Numbered from the stretch's first letter, positions 1 through 6,540 are shown. The stretch: 10,391 nucleotides of DNA from Anaerolineaceae bacterium (GCA_003448875.1 DLXG01000132.1:1-10391), one strand, 5' to 3'. Notes: a model not told the origin generated them from the sequence alone. Numbers and translations are program-made.

Positions 1-201
1 TGTCATGCCAGACAACACATTGTTCACGTTTCCACTGGCATTGTTATACGTAATTTGTGCGATCGGTTCACTGCCCGAAAAAGTTTGATTTACCCGACAG
101 CTAAACACCGTAAGCGGTTGATCAATGATGGCAAACAGTTTTGCAGCCAGACCATCCGAACGCAAGATTTGCAACTCTTGAGAAGTCAAAGCACGGCTCA
201 T
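1..201 (-). CDS. Tail tip/baseplate-type protein, N-terminal part only (runs off the left edge)
   Basis: An open frame starts at the ATG at 201-199 and stays open for 67 codons to the window edge, so only the N-terminus is present. It begins MSRALTSQEL. The start overlaps the stop of the preceding gene in an ATGA arrangement, the same coupling used at several other junctions here, which is the main reason for trusting this start. The protein lies directly downstream of the tape measure gene and a small tail protein, where siphoviruses encode distal-tail, tail-associated or baseplate proteins. That role is inferred from position only; no catalytic motif is visible in the part present. Confidence 0.7.
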   Translation of the reverse strand, partial: MSRALTSQELQILRSDGLAAKLFAIIDQPLTVFSCRVNQTFSGSEPIAQITYNNASGNVNNVLSGMT

Positions 202-575
202 AGTTTTTCCAGATGAGTAAATTCAATTTCAAATTCCAATCTGTCGCGGCGCTTCGAAGGATCACGTTCTTCTTCAATCGGCCAATGCATGATGGCACGG
301 TAGTTGTAGTATTGGTCATCATTGGCTAATGTACGGATATATACCACTGCCGACAATCCGGCACAGTAGGATTTCAATTGTTGCCGCTGTGCATAAGTCA
401 ATATGGCAAAGGTCCATTTACAAACCGGTAAACCGCGGCCGTACGCCCGCCCGCTTGCTGCTGTTACTATTTCTGCATACTCGCGAAAGATCGAACGCGG
501 TACAGGCAACGGTACGGTTAATAATTCAATATTTGTCATATTGGCCTGCGAAGTCCCGATTCTGAAATCCGCCAT
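198..575 (-). CDS. Small tail protein after the tape measure (distal tail / tail completion candidate)
   Basis: A 125-residue protein with an excellent ribosome binding site, AGGAGG, six bases before the ATG at 575; that site is made from the last codons of the tape measure gene. It has no membrane segment or signal peptide. The mix of aromatic, basic and beta-prone stretches (WTFAILTYAQRQQLKSYC near residue 55, and an alternating C-terminal strand ending in EFEIEFTHLEKL) suggests a compact structural protein. Its place straight after the tape measure gene is where siphoviruses usually put the distal tail protein or a tail completion protein, though 125 residues is short for a classical distal tail protein. 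The function is inferred from position; I do not recognise a specific family. Confidence 0.7.
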   Translation of the reverse strand: MADFRIGTSQANMTNIELLTVPLPVPRSIFREYAEIVTAASGRAYGRGLPVCKWTFAILTYAQRQQLKSYCAGLSAVVYIRTLANDDQYYNYRAIMHWPIEEERDPSKRRDRLEFEIEFTHLEKL

Positions 576-576
576 A

Positions 577-2670
577 TCAACCTCCTATTGCCCGTGCCAG
601 CACGCGGTCCCGCCGATCCAAGCGCCGCTCCACCTCTCGCATGACTTGATTTAGCGTCAGATTGGATGTTTCAATTCGCATATTTACGACTTTACCCCTG
701 GAATACTGAGTATCCGTGAGCATAGCACGGGTTAGTGAATTTGGAACGATAGTTCCGCTGATTCCGGGAACAAACAGTTCCGGTCCTTGTTCACCCACCA
801 AATATGGCTGCCAAGCACTGACCAGACCGCCTGATGCGCGCCGCTGCGGTTTTGTATCCAAAAAGCCCTTGACTTGTTGTTCCAGCCAGGCTTTGTATCG
901 GGCTGTGAGTTCTGCGCCTGTCTTTTGGAGCAAGGCTTGATCGTTCAATGCCAGCATTCGCAAGACATTTAGCCTGTTCTGCTCAGCGTTGCGCAATTGC
1001 TGCAACTCGTTTTGATACTGTCGGTCAAATTGTTGCAATCGTTTTCGTTGTTGCTCATCCAGACGTTTTAGTTCCTCCGCGTGCTGTATGGCTAATTGAG
1101 CCATACGTTGCTGCTGCTGCTCTGCCAGCTCGTTTAATTGCAACCGGTAATCTTCCAATCTGCGCTGTCGCTGCACAGCAAATTGACTTTCCATCTCCTG
1201 GATTTGTCTGGCAAAATCTTCCGATCGGCGGGCGGCTTGTATTCGATACGTCTCTTCTTCCTCTTGCCGACGGCGTTCATAAGATCGCTTTTCACGAATA
1301 ATACCCAACGCATCCCGATTTTCGATTAACTCCTGCAAACGTTCATCATGATCTTGGCGTAATTGCCGCATCCGCCGTTGATGATCTTCTTCTGCGCGCT
1401 GGATGTCAATTTGATAATTTTGGGATAATTTAAGCCGGTTTTGATAATAGTCTTGCTCTGCTTGCCTTTCAGTGCGAGTAAAATCGCGCATCAGACGCAA
1501 TCGCTGTTCGGCGTATTGAGCAATCAAGGATTTCCGATTATTTTCATAATTCCGTTCAATTTCTACCCGTTGAGCAGCAAACTCGGCAATAATCTGATTG
1601 CGCTCTGCCTGTGCCCGCCTTTCATACTCAGTACGTTGCTGCTGGGCTTGCTCATAAGCAGCAAATGCATCTAGTTGTTGTTGGGTTGCCATTGCATCAC
1701 GCTGGGCGGCTTCGGCATGTTTTTCAACTACTCCCGTCAATTGACCAATCATCATTGCCCACTGCTGCCCGCGTTCTTCGGAACCAAATAATCCAAAACG
1801 GCCGGAATAATAAGCCGCAATGGTAGCCAATTGTCCCGGTGCTGCCTGCATATTACGCTGCGCGCCAAAATCGGTACGGGATAATGCGCTATAGCCGGCT
1901 GCTGCACCCATACCAATCAAAGCAGTCACGCCAACGTATGGATTGAGCAGCGCACTGCTAGCACTACCCATACTGCCAAGCAAGGCCGGAATATTGAGTG
2001 CCTTTGTAACCCCAACCAGCATCGTAATCTGTCCGGCCAGTTGTGCCAGACCACCAATCGCGACCAGACTGCCGCCAAACATCAGACCGGCTTTGATTAA
2101 ATCGGGATTGCGTTCAACCAGATCGGCGATTTTGGCAACCAGATCGGCTGCCGTACGCAACGCTGGAAGCAGCTCATTGGTGGCCACTGCTCCAATCCGG
2201 GTGAAGGATTGCTGAATATCCATTTGCGCTTGTTTCCAGGCAAATGCAACTGAATCGAAAGGTGAAGCGGATTGCAAATAAGATTGGACTGCGCCGGTTA
2301 TTGGCGATAGTATCCCTCGCCCAAAACGTTCAAAAGTTCCACCAATCCGATCAAGCTTTTCGCCAATGTCGCGCAGGTTGAATAAATTATCACGAATATC
2401 CCGCGAGCTGTTTGCCATGCCGCGCAAGGCAGTTTGAGCACGCTGCGCTTTTTGATCCAATTCTACTAATTCGTGGGTAATCGCTTGTAACTCTTTTTCA
2501 AGAGTCGTTATGTCTTTACCAACCGCTTGATGAAGTTTCATCGTCTCGCGCAAGGTCTGCATACGTTTTTGCAATTCCTCAGCGCGAGACTGCAATTTTT
2601 TGAAGTCTTCCTGTGCTTTCGAGGCGTCCGATCCGAACATCAACAAAAAACGAAGTTGTTTTTCGTCCAT
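577..2670 (-). CDS. Tail tape measure protein
   Basis: This 697-residue protein sets tail length and is ejected or refolded during DNA delivery in siphoviruses. Residues 1-115 form a charged helical N-terminus. Residues 195-260 hold hydrophobic glycine/alanine-rich stretches that could be membrane-active. Residues about 315-605 form a very long Gln/Arg/Glu-rich coiled coil. The C-terminus carries GGLVSAW and then GEQGPELFVP (about residues 614-635), a motif pattern common near the C-terminus of tape measure proteins. The ATG at 2670 has AGGTGA (2679-2674) just upstream. At the usual 0.15 nm per residue, the tail would be roughly 105 nm long. An exact ATACTSAGTAT site (703-713) and a one-mismatch site (1624-1634) lie within it. 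A plus-strand gene interrupts the operon just upstream. Confidence 0.95.
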   Translation of the reverse strand: MDEKQLRFLLMFGSDASKAQEDFKKLQSRAEELQKRMQTLRETMKLHQAVGKDITTLEKELQAITHELVELDQKAQRAQTALRGMANSSRDIRDNLFNLRDIGEKLDRIGGTFERFGRGILSPITGAVQSYLQSASPFDSVAFAWKQAQMDIQQSFTRIGAVATNELLPALRTAADLVAKIADLVERNPDLIKAGLMFGGSLVAIGGLAQLAGQITMLVGVTKALNIPALLGSMGSASSALLNPYVGVTALIGMGAAAGYSALSRTDFGAQRNMQAAPGQLATIAAYYSGRFGLFGSEERGQQWAMMIGQLTGVVEKHAEAAQRDAMATQQQLDAFAAYEQAQQQRTEYERRAQAERNQIIAEFAAQRVEIERNYENNRKSLIAQYAEQRLRLMRDFTRTERQAEQDYYQNRLKLSQNYQIDIQRAEEDHQRRMRQLRQDHDERLQELIENRDALGIIREKRSYERRRQEEEETYRIQAARRSEDFARQIQEMESQFAVQRQRRLEDYRLQLNELAEQQQQRMAQLAIQHAEELKRLDEQQRKRLQQFDRQYQNELQQLRNAEQNRLNVLRMLALNDQALLQKTGAELTARYKAWLEQQVKGFLDTKPQRRASGGLVSAWQPYLVGEQGPELFVPGISGTIVPNSLTRAMLTDTQYSRGKVVNMRIETSNLTLNQVMREVERRLDRRDRVLARAIGG
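703..713 (+). repeat. Dispersed operator-like site, exact copy (ATACTGAGTAT)
   Basis: Exact match to the 11-bp palindrome ATACTSAGTAT, near the 3' end of the tape measure gene, where it encodes D-T-Q-Y on the minus strand. No start codon is close. Confidence 0.65.
1624..1634 (-). repeat. Dispersed operator-like site, one mismatch
   Basis: ATACTCAGTAC on the plus strand, matching at 10 of 11 positions. It lies in the coiled-coil part of the tape measure gene and encodes T-E-Y. Confidence 0.45.
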
Positions 2671-2684
2671 AAATCACCTAAAAT
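2656..2684 (+). promoter_or_regulatory. Putative sigma70-type promoter for the plus-strand membrane gene
   Basis: TTGTTT at 2656-2661 and TAAAAT at 2679-2684 are separated by 17 bases. The -10 box matches the consensus at five of six positions and the -35 at three of six. The ATG of the plus-strand gene lies six bases after the -10 box, so transcription would begin at or next to the start codon. That would give a leaderless message, and indeed no Shine-Dalgarno sequence precedes this ATG. The promoter overlaps the 5' end and ribosome binding site of the tape measure gene on the other strand. This was read by eye; start-site mapping would decide. Confidence 0.45.
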
Positions 2685-2690
2685 AGAAAT

Positions 2691-2918
2691 ATGTACAGCA
2701 GTTGGTTCAAGAACGATCCCGATGAAGATACATGGGAGCCGCCGTCGCGGTCTTCTAATGCCGGGACGATCTGGTTTGTTTCCATGTTTATTACATCTTT
2801 TGTCCTGGTCGGACTGGCGGTTTTTGTACCCAATCCGGGTCTATACATTGCAGCCTGTGGATTTCCCGTAACATGGATTGTTTTTTTGCTTTGGCTGTTG
2901 CGCTTACTCCGCATCTGA
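2691..2918 (+). CDS. Plus-strand two-helix membrane protein (probable moron)
   Basis: This 75-residue protein is the only likely gene on the plus strand. The N-terminal 25 residues are polar and acidic (NDPDEDTWEPP). Two hydrophobic segments follow at about residues 26-44 and 49-70, separated by a Pro/Asn/Gly turn, and the C-terminus is LLRLLRI. It fills the 233-base interval between the chaperone and tape measure genes, where no credible minus-strand gene exists, and overlaps the end of the frameshifted chaperone by 15 bases in convergent orientation. A promoter can be drawn directly upstream. Small membrane proteins inserted in tail operons with their own promoter are often morons, expressed from prophages and involved in superinfection exclusion or host modification. 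That function is inference; I do not recognise the family. The absence of a Shine-Dalgarno site is the main reason for doubt. Confidence 0.55.
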   Translation: MYSSWFKNDPDEDTWEPPSRSSNAGTIWFVSMFITSFVLVGLAVFVPNPGLYIAACGFPVTWIVFLLWLLRLLRI

Positions 2919-3511
2919 CTGCTCCCTTCGCAACTTTTCACCAACCGATTTCAGTCGCAACACCGCTCGAAGCAGATCATCCGGCTGACTGAGTATGGTG
3001 TTGATGTCCCATTTCCATTCGACCGCCTCTAGCACCAGTAGAATATCCAATGCCTGACCCAGAATAGAAGTGGGGATTTCCCCCAAACCAAACGATTCGT
3101 CCGGAAAATCCCCAGCAGAAGTTGAGCAGTAAAACCGTTCTAATTGTCTGACAACATCTAGTCTTTTTTTTCGCTGTCTTGCTCTTCAAGCGGTTGCAAA
3201 GACCAACCGGGATTTTCCTCAAGGACAGCTTCTAACCATGCTTCGCCGATCTCGTAAGGCAAGGCGCAGAACTCCAAAGGTGTTAACTCCTCAATGGTTT
3301 TTCTTTCACCGTTTTGCTCGATTTCGCCTTGCGTGCAAGCGATGCAGCGCGGGTAAACCATTACCGCAACAACCTGTTCGACATCACTAAGATAATTTGT
3401 TTCGGCTGCTTTGGCAGCCAGCATCCCGCGCCGCATCGCATCACTTACGGTGGCATGACGGATAGTCAACCAAACAGTCACACCTTCAGCGGTCAATTCC
3501 AATTTTCTCAT
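2904..3511 (-). CDS. Tail assembly chaperone, -1 frameshift extended form (lambda gpGT analogue)
   Basis: The -1 frame relative to the short chaperone is open from the slippery run at 3171-3164 to a TAA at 2906-2904. After reading the two lysine codons, slipping one base back gives R-L-D-V-V-R-Q-L-E-R-F-Y and continues for 86 codons, so the fusion product would be about 202 residues. The extension includes a helical stretch around EAVEWKWDINTILSQ and ends in a basic helix. In lambda-type siphoviruses the short form and the frameshifted form together load the tape measure and recruit tail tube subunits, and they are encoded between the tail tube and tape measure genes exactly as here. The extension has no credible start of its own; only a TTG at 3086 well inside the frame. 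The frameshift itself is inferred from sequence. Confidence 0.8.
2986..2996 (+). repeat. Dispersed operator-like site, two mismatches
   Basis: TGACTGAGTAT matches at 9 of 11 positions. It lies in the -1 frame extension of the chaperone, encoding T-I-L-S-Q. On its own it would not stand out. Confidence 0.3.
3158..3511 (-). CDS. Tail assembly chaperone, short form (lambda gpG analogue)
   Basis: A 117-residue protein whose ATG overlaps the tail tube stop codon (ATGA at 3511-3508), so translation is probably coupled. It is acidic and helical towards the C-terminus and ends SEKKD, where the final lysine codons form the slippery run. A CxxC pair occurs at residues 56-59 (CIAC). The evidence for its role is context: it sits between tail tube and tape measure genes and has an open -1 frame extension, the hallmark of this gene pair across siphoviruses even though the sequences diverge strongly. 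Confidence 0.85.
   Translation of the reverse strand: MRKLELTAEGVTVWLTIRHATVSDAMRRGMLAAKAAETNYLSDVEQVVAVMVYPRCIACTQGEIEQNGERKTIEELTPLEFCALPYEIGEAWLEAVLEENPGWSLQPLEEQDSEKKD
3164..3172 (-). promoter_or_regulatory. Slippery sequence for -1 programmed frameshift
   Basis: The minus strand reads G followed by eight A and then G, in frame as GAA-AAA-AAA-GAC, so the heptamer A-AAA-AAA lies in the correct phase for simultaneous P- and A-site slippage. The zero frame ends two codons later (GAC TAG) while the -1 frame is open for 86 more codons. A weak hairpin (UUGU-CAG-ACAA) lies shortly downstream, and a stronger 8-bp stem, GGGGAUUU (3113-3106) with AAAUCCCC (3079-3072), begins about 50 nt downstream, farther than usual for a stimulatory structure. 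Confidence 0.8.
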
Positions 3512-4317
3512 CCGGCAACCTCACGCAGAACGACAATTACATCGTTATTAGCCGGTGCAGTCGAGAACGTAATTCCGGTAACCGTCTTGGTCAAACCGGT
3601 GGTAACTTCCGTACCATTTTTCCAAACCTTAATGCCGTCCGTGGACACTGCTGGAAAGTTGGCCGGAAAATTGAAGACCGTCGTTGTGCCATCACCCAGA
3701 TAAGATGCAATTCGCAGGGGGTAATTGCTCCAGACTTCAAGTATTTGCGCTTCTAAAAAACCTTCGGTATTGTTTGAGAAAGCCACCCCCCACAAATGCT
3801 TTTTCACCCGATTTGGGGCAACCTGATACTGAGTAATGGCTTTATCTGCACCCATACCGGGCAATTTGCGTACCACTTGGGCGGATGGAATGATGAAACT
3901 ATGCCAGTAGGTTTTACCAGTCTCAAGACCCTTTGCAGCCTGGTACAGCAACAAGGCTACGCGCGGTTCAAAACCCTGCTTGTCGGTTGCAATGCCGATT
4001 ACAGTTGTTTCACCCACCGTAGCCACTTTTGTGCCGTCTAACAGTGCAGCCAACACCGGATCAGCTGCTTCCACATTTAGCCGCGCATCTGCACCTTCCT
4101 GCGGCGGCAAATACACAACCTGAGTGATGCCGTCTTCCCCCAACCCGGTCAGCTTCCGCGCATCGGGAATGGTCAGGTCAAATGCCGTAGACCCCTTGAA
4201 CTGGATACCCTCATAAGCCGTTGAGATGCTGGCTTTTGGATAACCGTTGCTGTCCAGTTCATACACACAAGCATACCGCAAACCGTAATTCAATGTTTTT
4301 TCAATCGGTGCTGCCAT
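3508..4317 (-). CDS. Major tail tube protein with C-terminal beta domain
   Basis: This 269-residue protein is placed directly before the chaperone pair and tape measure gene, the invariant position of the siphovirus tail tube protein, which polymerises into the DNA conduit. Residues 1-200 are the likely tube domain, starting MAAPIEKTLNYG. Residues about 203-267 look like a separate beta domain: DGTTTVFNFP, then KVWKNGTEVTTG, then ITFSTAPANNDVIVVL. That pattern resembles domains found on phage tail fibres (for example the DGT..F.VPF / ITF.TAPA pattern in T7-type fibres), and would sit on the outer surface of the tube. The start has AAGGAG about nine bases upstream. It overlaps the zinc-ribbon gene by 17 bases and the chaperone by four. 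The identification rests on context more than on sequence. Confidence 0.85.
   Translation of the reverse strand: MAAPIEKTLNYGLRYACVYELDSNGYPKASISTAYEGIQFKGSTAFDLTIPDARKLTGLGEDGITQVVYLPPQEGADARLNVEAADPVLAALLDGTKVATVGETTVIGIATDKQGFEPRVALLLYQAAKGLETGKTYWHSFIIPSAQVVRKLPGMGADKAITQYQVAPNRVKKHLWGVAFSNNTEGFLEAQILEVWSNYPLRIASYLGDGTTTVFNFPANFPAVSTDGIKVWKNGTEVTTGLTKTVTGITFSTAPANNDVIVVLREVAG
3826..3836 (+). repeat. Dispersed operator-like site, one mismatch
   Basis: ATACTGAGTAA matches at 10 of 11 positions, inside the tail tube gene, encoding T-Q-Y. Confidence 0.45.
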
Positions 4318-4468
4318 TTTGTTCTACTCCTTCTTTTCTGATTTCGATTACCGGACGACTGTAACCAATACAGTCACAAAAGTATTTCACCTCATACTCA
4401 GTATGACGGGGATATAACAATTTTCCACAAAGTGGGCAAGGTGTTTTTTCATCTGACTTGGATTTCAT
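4301..4468 (-). CDS. Small zinc-ribbon-like protein
   Basis: A 55-residue frame opens at the ATG at 4468-4466 and ends with TGA at 4303-4301. The start overlaps the endolysin stop as ATGA and is preceded by GGAG five bases upstream, and the end overlaps the tail tube start by 17 bases, so it fills the gap exactly. The protein has CPLCG at residues 11-15 and CDC at residues 31-33, giving four cysteines (11, 14, 31, 33) suited to binding one zinc, although the second pair is CxC rather than the usual CxxC. The rest is basic and polar. The function is unknown: candidates are a small DNA-, RNA- or protein-binding accessory factor. An exact copy of the dispersed ATACTSAGTAT site lies inside it and encodes H-T-E-Y. 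Confidence 0.72.
   Translation of the reverse strand: MKSKSDEKTPCPLCGKLLYPRHTEYEVKYFCDCIGYSRPVIEIRKEGVEQNGSTD
4394..4404 (-). repeat. Dispersed operator-like site, exact copy, palindromic flanks
   Basis: ATACTCAGTAT with C before and G after, so the palindrome extends to 13 positions. It lies in the zinc-ribbon gene, 77 bases upstream of the tail tube start, and encodes H-T-E-Y. Confidence 0.65.
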
Positions 4469-5328
4469 AGTATCTCCTGCATGAATACTGAACCGTCATA
4501 CACCAGCGCACTCCAGCCAACTGAATGCTTGATCCATACCCGCCGGGCATTTTCCACTTTGATGGATTCGACAATAACCTGCGTGCCATGTCGCAGATCA
4601 CCAATTCGAGCCGATGATGTGGACGGCCCTTGACGAATATTCAGTACCGGCACGACTACCCGCAATCTGACAGGGTTCATGATTGGCGGCGGCGAAACAA
4701 TAGAATTTGACTGATAACGTTGTTGTAACTGTTCAACCGTGCCATTGAACCAGTTCAAATCAATTTGCTTGCTTTCTACTCCATACAAAGCTCCATCACC
4801 TTTATCCGTGTACTGCCAGAACAGCCAGTCTGTCCACGGGACCGGCACCGTTGGGCGCGTTACGCCATAATGCGCAACCCACAGCGGGTATTTTTTCCAT
4901 CTATCAGAAGTATCGCCGTATTCACGCCAATAACCCGGCGAGGTATAGATTACACACAACCGGCCTATTAAATCTTCAACTGTCTGAATAAAAGCATTAA
5001 GGGCTGAAATAGCCGCCAGCCGATTTGGAGCATTTCTGCGCTCTTCGTAATCAATGACCGGTTCGATGTCTGGCGGATAATCCGCTATTAAACCAGCAAA
5101 ATAGCGCGCTTGTTGGCCAGAAGGTACTGACCAATCTAAATAGTGGTACATTCCCACCAGCAAACCGGCTTGTTTTGCGGCACGGTAGTTTTCAATAAAG
5201 CGGCGATCTGTCCAGGTTGCCTGGGATGCTTTGAGAAACACGAATGACGCGCCGACATCGTGCATCTTCTCAAAGTTTATCTCGCCCTGCCAGTGGCTGA
5301 CATCACAGCCTAATGCTTTATCTGCCAT
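4465..5328 (-). CDS. Endolysin: GH25 muramidase with C-terminal SH3b domain
   Basis: A 287-residue enzyme expected to cleave the beta-1,4 bond between N-acetylmuramic acid and N-acetylglucosamine in peptidoglycan. The GH25 fold is seen from GCDVSHWQG (residues 7-15, with the conserved Asp9), through FVFLKAS and GMYHYLDW, to the active-site strand PVIDYEERR, where Asp93 and Glu95 match the family's D-x-E pair. LFWQYTDKGD and QIDLNWFNG complete the barrel. A Pro-rich linker at about 212-219 leads to an SH3b wall-binding domain (LNIRQGPSTSS, residues 229-239). I chose the ATG at 5328 because GAGGAG lies four bases upstream; the ATG at 5340 has no good site. There is no signal peptide, so export would need the holin. 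Confidence 0.93.
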   Translation of the reverse strand: MADKALGCDVSHWQGEINFEKMHDVGASFVFLKASQATWTDRRFIENYRAAKQAGLLVGMYHYLDWSVPSGQQARYFAGLIADYPPDIEPVIDYEERRNAPNRLAAISALNAFIQTVEDLIGRLCVIYTSPGYWREYGDTSDRWKKYPLWVAHYGVTRPTVPVPWTDWLFWQYTDKGDGALYGVESKQIDLNWFNGTVEQLQQRYQSNSIVSPPPIMNPVRLRVVVPVLNIRQGPSTSSARIGDLRHGTQVIVESIKVENARRVWIKHSVGWSALVYDGSVFMQEIL

Positions 5329-5446
5329 GCTGCTCCTCATCTCTTGAAATCATTGAGGATAGAATACAGGACGCAATTGGAAATACTCCAATGATAAAAG
5401 TCACTCCAAATACAAGTAGAAAACCAACAATCAAAACGGTACTCAT
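5318..5446 (-). CDS. 42-residue single-pass membrane protein in the lysis cassette
   Basis: A short frame begins at the ATG at 5446-5444, overlapping the previous gene's TGA as ATGA, and ends at TAA 5320-5318, eleven bases inside the endolysin gene. The product begins MSTVLIVGFLLVF and is hydrophobic from about residue 3 to 31, followed by a charged tail, SRDEEQHGR. One membrane helix with a charged C-terminus in a lysis block suggests an antiholin, a second holin or an accessory release protein; which of these cannot be told. The exact fit between its neighbours and the coupled start support it as a real gene. Confidence 0.6.
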   Translation of the reverse strand: MSTVLIVGFLLVFGVTFIIGVFPIASCILSSMISRDEEQHGR

Positions 5447-5796
5447 TTAACCACCCCCAGTATCTGCGTCACCAGCCAAATGAGAACTGTTGATCCGAGT
5501 ATGCCACCTAACCAGGCCATCAGGCGGTTAGATTGATCAAGTTTAGCAACGATATTAGTCAAATTATCAATCCGGCGATCATGTTCTTCTAGTTTTCGCC
5601 AGGCTGCGTCAATCTTGTTTTCCATGAGTGGATGCGCTCCTGCTTCATAGGTTTCCAGCTTCCGTACACGCGCTTCGATGTCCTTGAGCATGATCTTGAT
5701 CTCCGAAACATCGGCGGCAACCTGATCAAGGCGCGTTGATAGAGCGGATATTTGTCGTTGTAAGCTATTATTGCTGACCCGCTCTTCAGCATTCAT
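5443..5796 (-). CDS. Coiled-coil protein with C-terminal membrane anchor (XhlA-like)
   Basis: A 117-residue protein with a long N-terminal amphipathic coiled coil (residues 10-50 and 60-90) and a single C-terminal membrane helix at about 93-115 (LMAWLGGILGSTVLIWLVTQ). This layout matches XhlA-type proteins that sit beside holins and endolysins in phages such as PBSX of Bacillus, where they help lysis. I chose the ATG at 5796 because GAGG lies five bases upstream and only one base separates it from the holin stop; the frame could extend to 5847 but would then overlap the holin by 50 bases without a better ribosome binding site. The role is inferred from architecture and neighbours. Confidence 0.75.
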   Translation of the reverse strand: MNAEERVSNNSLQRQISALSTRLDQVAADVSEIKIMLKDIEARVRKLETYEAGAHPLMENKIDAAWRKLEEHDRRIDNLTNIVAKLDQSNRLMAWLGGILGSTVLIWLVTQILGVVK

Positions 5797-5797
5797 G

Positions 5798-6073
5798 TTA
5801 TCCTCGCACGACAGCGCTTCGTACAGCATCGTAAACGCCGCTGGCAATCAAACCCAACGCAAGCCCATAAATCACCGCACCAAACCACTCGCCGAATGTT
5901 GTTAGCGGAAAAACACTGTATTGGTACAATATCCCCAATACCACACCAATCAGCATACTGAGTATCTGCAGATGCTGACCCGATACGCCTAACCGTTTTG
6001 ACCATTCCACAAGGCCAAGCACGACCAGCACCAGTGGAATGCCATTGACCATTGATTCACTGATGATCTCCAT
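5798..6073 (-). CDS. Holin-like membrane protein
   Basis: A 91-residue protein with three hydrophobic segments (about residues 9-24, 36-52 and 62-80) and a short charged C-terminus, the layout of class I holins. GAGGTG precedes the ATG at 6073, made from the last codons of the previous gene. Its position two small genes upstream of the endolysin supports a role in permeabilising the membrane to release the muramidase. The segment with the dispersed site at 5955-5965 encodes Q-I-L-S-M, read in a different frame from most of the other copies. No enzymatic motif is present. Confidence 0.78.
   Translation of the reverse strand: MEIISESMVNGIPLVLVVLGLVEWSKRLGVSGQHLQILSMLIGVVLGILYQYSVFPLTTFGEWFGAVIYGLALGLIASGVYDAVRSAVVRG
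5955..5965 (+). repeat. Dispersed operator-like site, exact copy
   Basis: ATACTGAGTAT inside the holin-like gene, encoding Q-I-L-S-M. The reading frame differs from the copies that encode T-E/Q-Y, so a shared protein motif cannot explain it. Confidence 0.65.
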
Positions 6074-6081
6074 GTTTCACC

Positions 6082-6540
6082 TCACTCATACAATGCGATT
6101 GAAATTGGCACAATCGTGGTGATTGCCAATTTGAATTCAATACCTAAATAGTTTTGTCCTGCGTAACTCAAGACCTGAATACCGCTGTCTCCCAGCCAGG
6201 TTGCTTTCTCAATCCAGGGCAACACAGAATCTTTCGTTCCTTTGCCAAGCAAAGGATGTGACAAAAACGTGTTGCGCACGGTTACCAAAAACGGCTCAAC
6301 CGATTTTTCCGCCTCACCGTCAATACCTTGTAGTACAGGTTTGACATACAACCTCATCAACCAGGTGCGGTTTTCCTCGGCTAAGGTTTCACCAATCGAG
6401 GTGAGTACTGCCGGCCCGGCAAATGTGCAAAAGACCGGTAAATCCGAATCGGCCAGCGATTGTGGTGCCCACACATAAGCCCGCTTGATGCCGGTAATGG
6501 TCTTCTGAATATCTGCCAATCGCTGTCGAATATCGCTCAT
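6082..6540 (-). CDS. Probable tail terminator / head-tail joining protein
   Basis: A 152-residue protein starting with ATG overlapping the connector stop (6540-6537). It opens with a helix (MSDIRQRLADIQKTI) and ends with a strand pair (NYLGIEFKLAITTIVPISIALYE). That helix-then-beta pattern, the size, and the place between connector and tail tube genes fit the tail terminator family (lambda gpU, HK97 gp10 type), which caps the tail tube and joins it to the head. The lysis genes now intervene between it and the tail tube gene. Sequence similarity in this family is weak, so a head-closure protein remains possible. Confidence 0.6.
   Translation of the reverse strand: MSDIRQRLADIQKTITGIKRAYVWAPQSLADSDLPVFCTFAGPAVLTSIGETLAEENRTWLMRLYVKPVLQGIDGEAEKSVEPFLVTVRNTFLSHPLLGKGTKDSVLPWIEKATWLGDSGIQVLSYAGQNYLGIEFKLAITTIVPISIALYE

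Noticed and set aside
329..2215. Several plus-strand frames opposite the tape measure and tail genes
   Set aside because: They are antisense shadows of strongly supported minus-strand genes and lack ribosome binding sites or recognisable features.
2678..2944. Minus-strand 88-codon frame across the gap before the tape measure gene
   Set aside because: Its composition is unlike a folded protein, it overlaps the frameshifted chaperone, it has no ribosome binding site, and the plus-strand frame on the same DNA makes a coherent two-helix protein.
2977..3222. Third minus-strand frame across the chaperone junction, as a possible +1 frameshift product
   Set aside because: The -1 frame fits the slippery heptamer and gives a longer, helical, protein-like extension; this frame is rich in Gly and His without structure.
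5493..5503. Further copies of the dispersed site such as the GAGTAT near 5498, and ATACTGA near 4486
   Set aside because: They match only about seven of eleven positions, within chance expectation.
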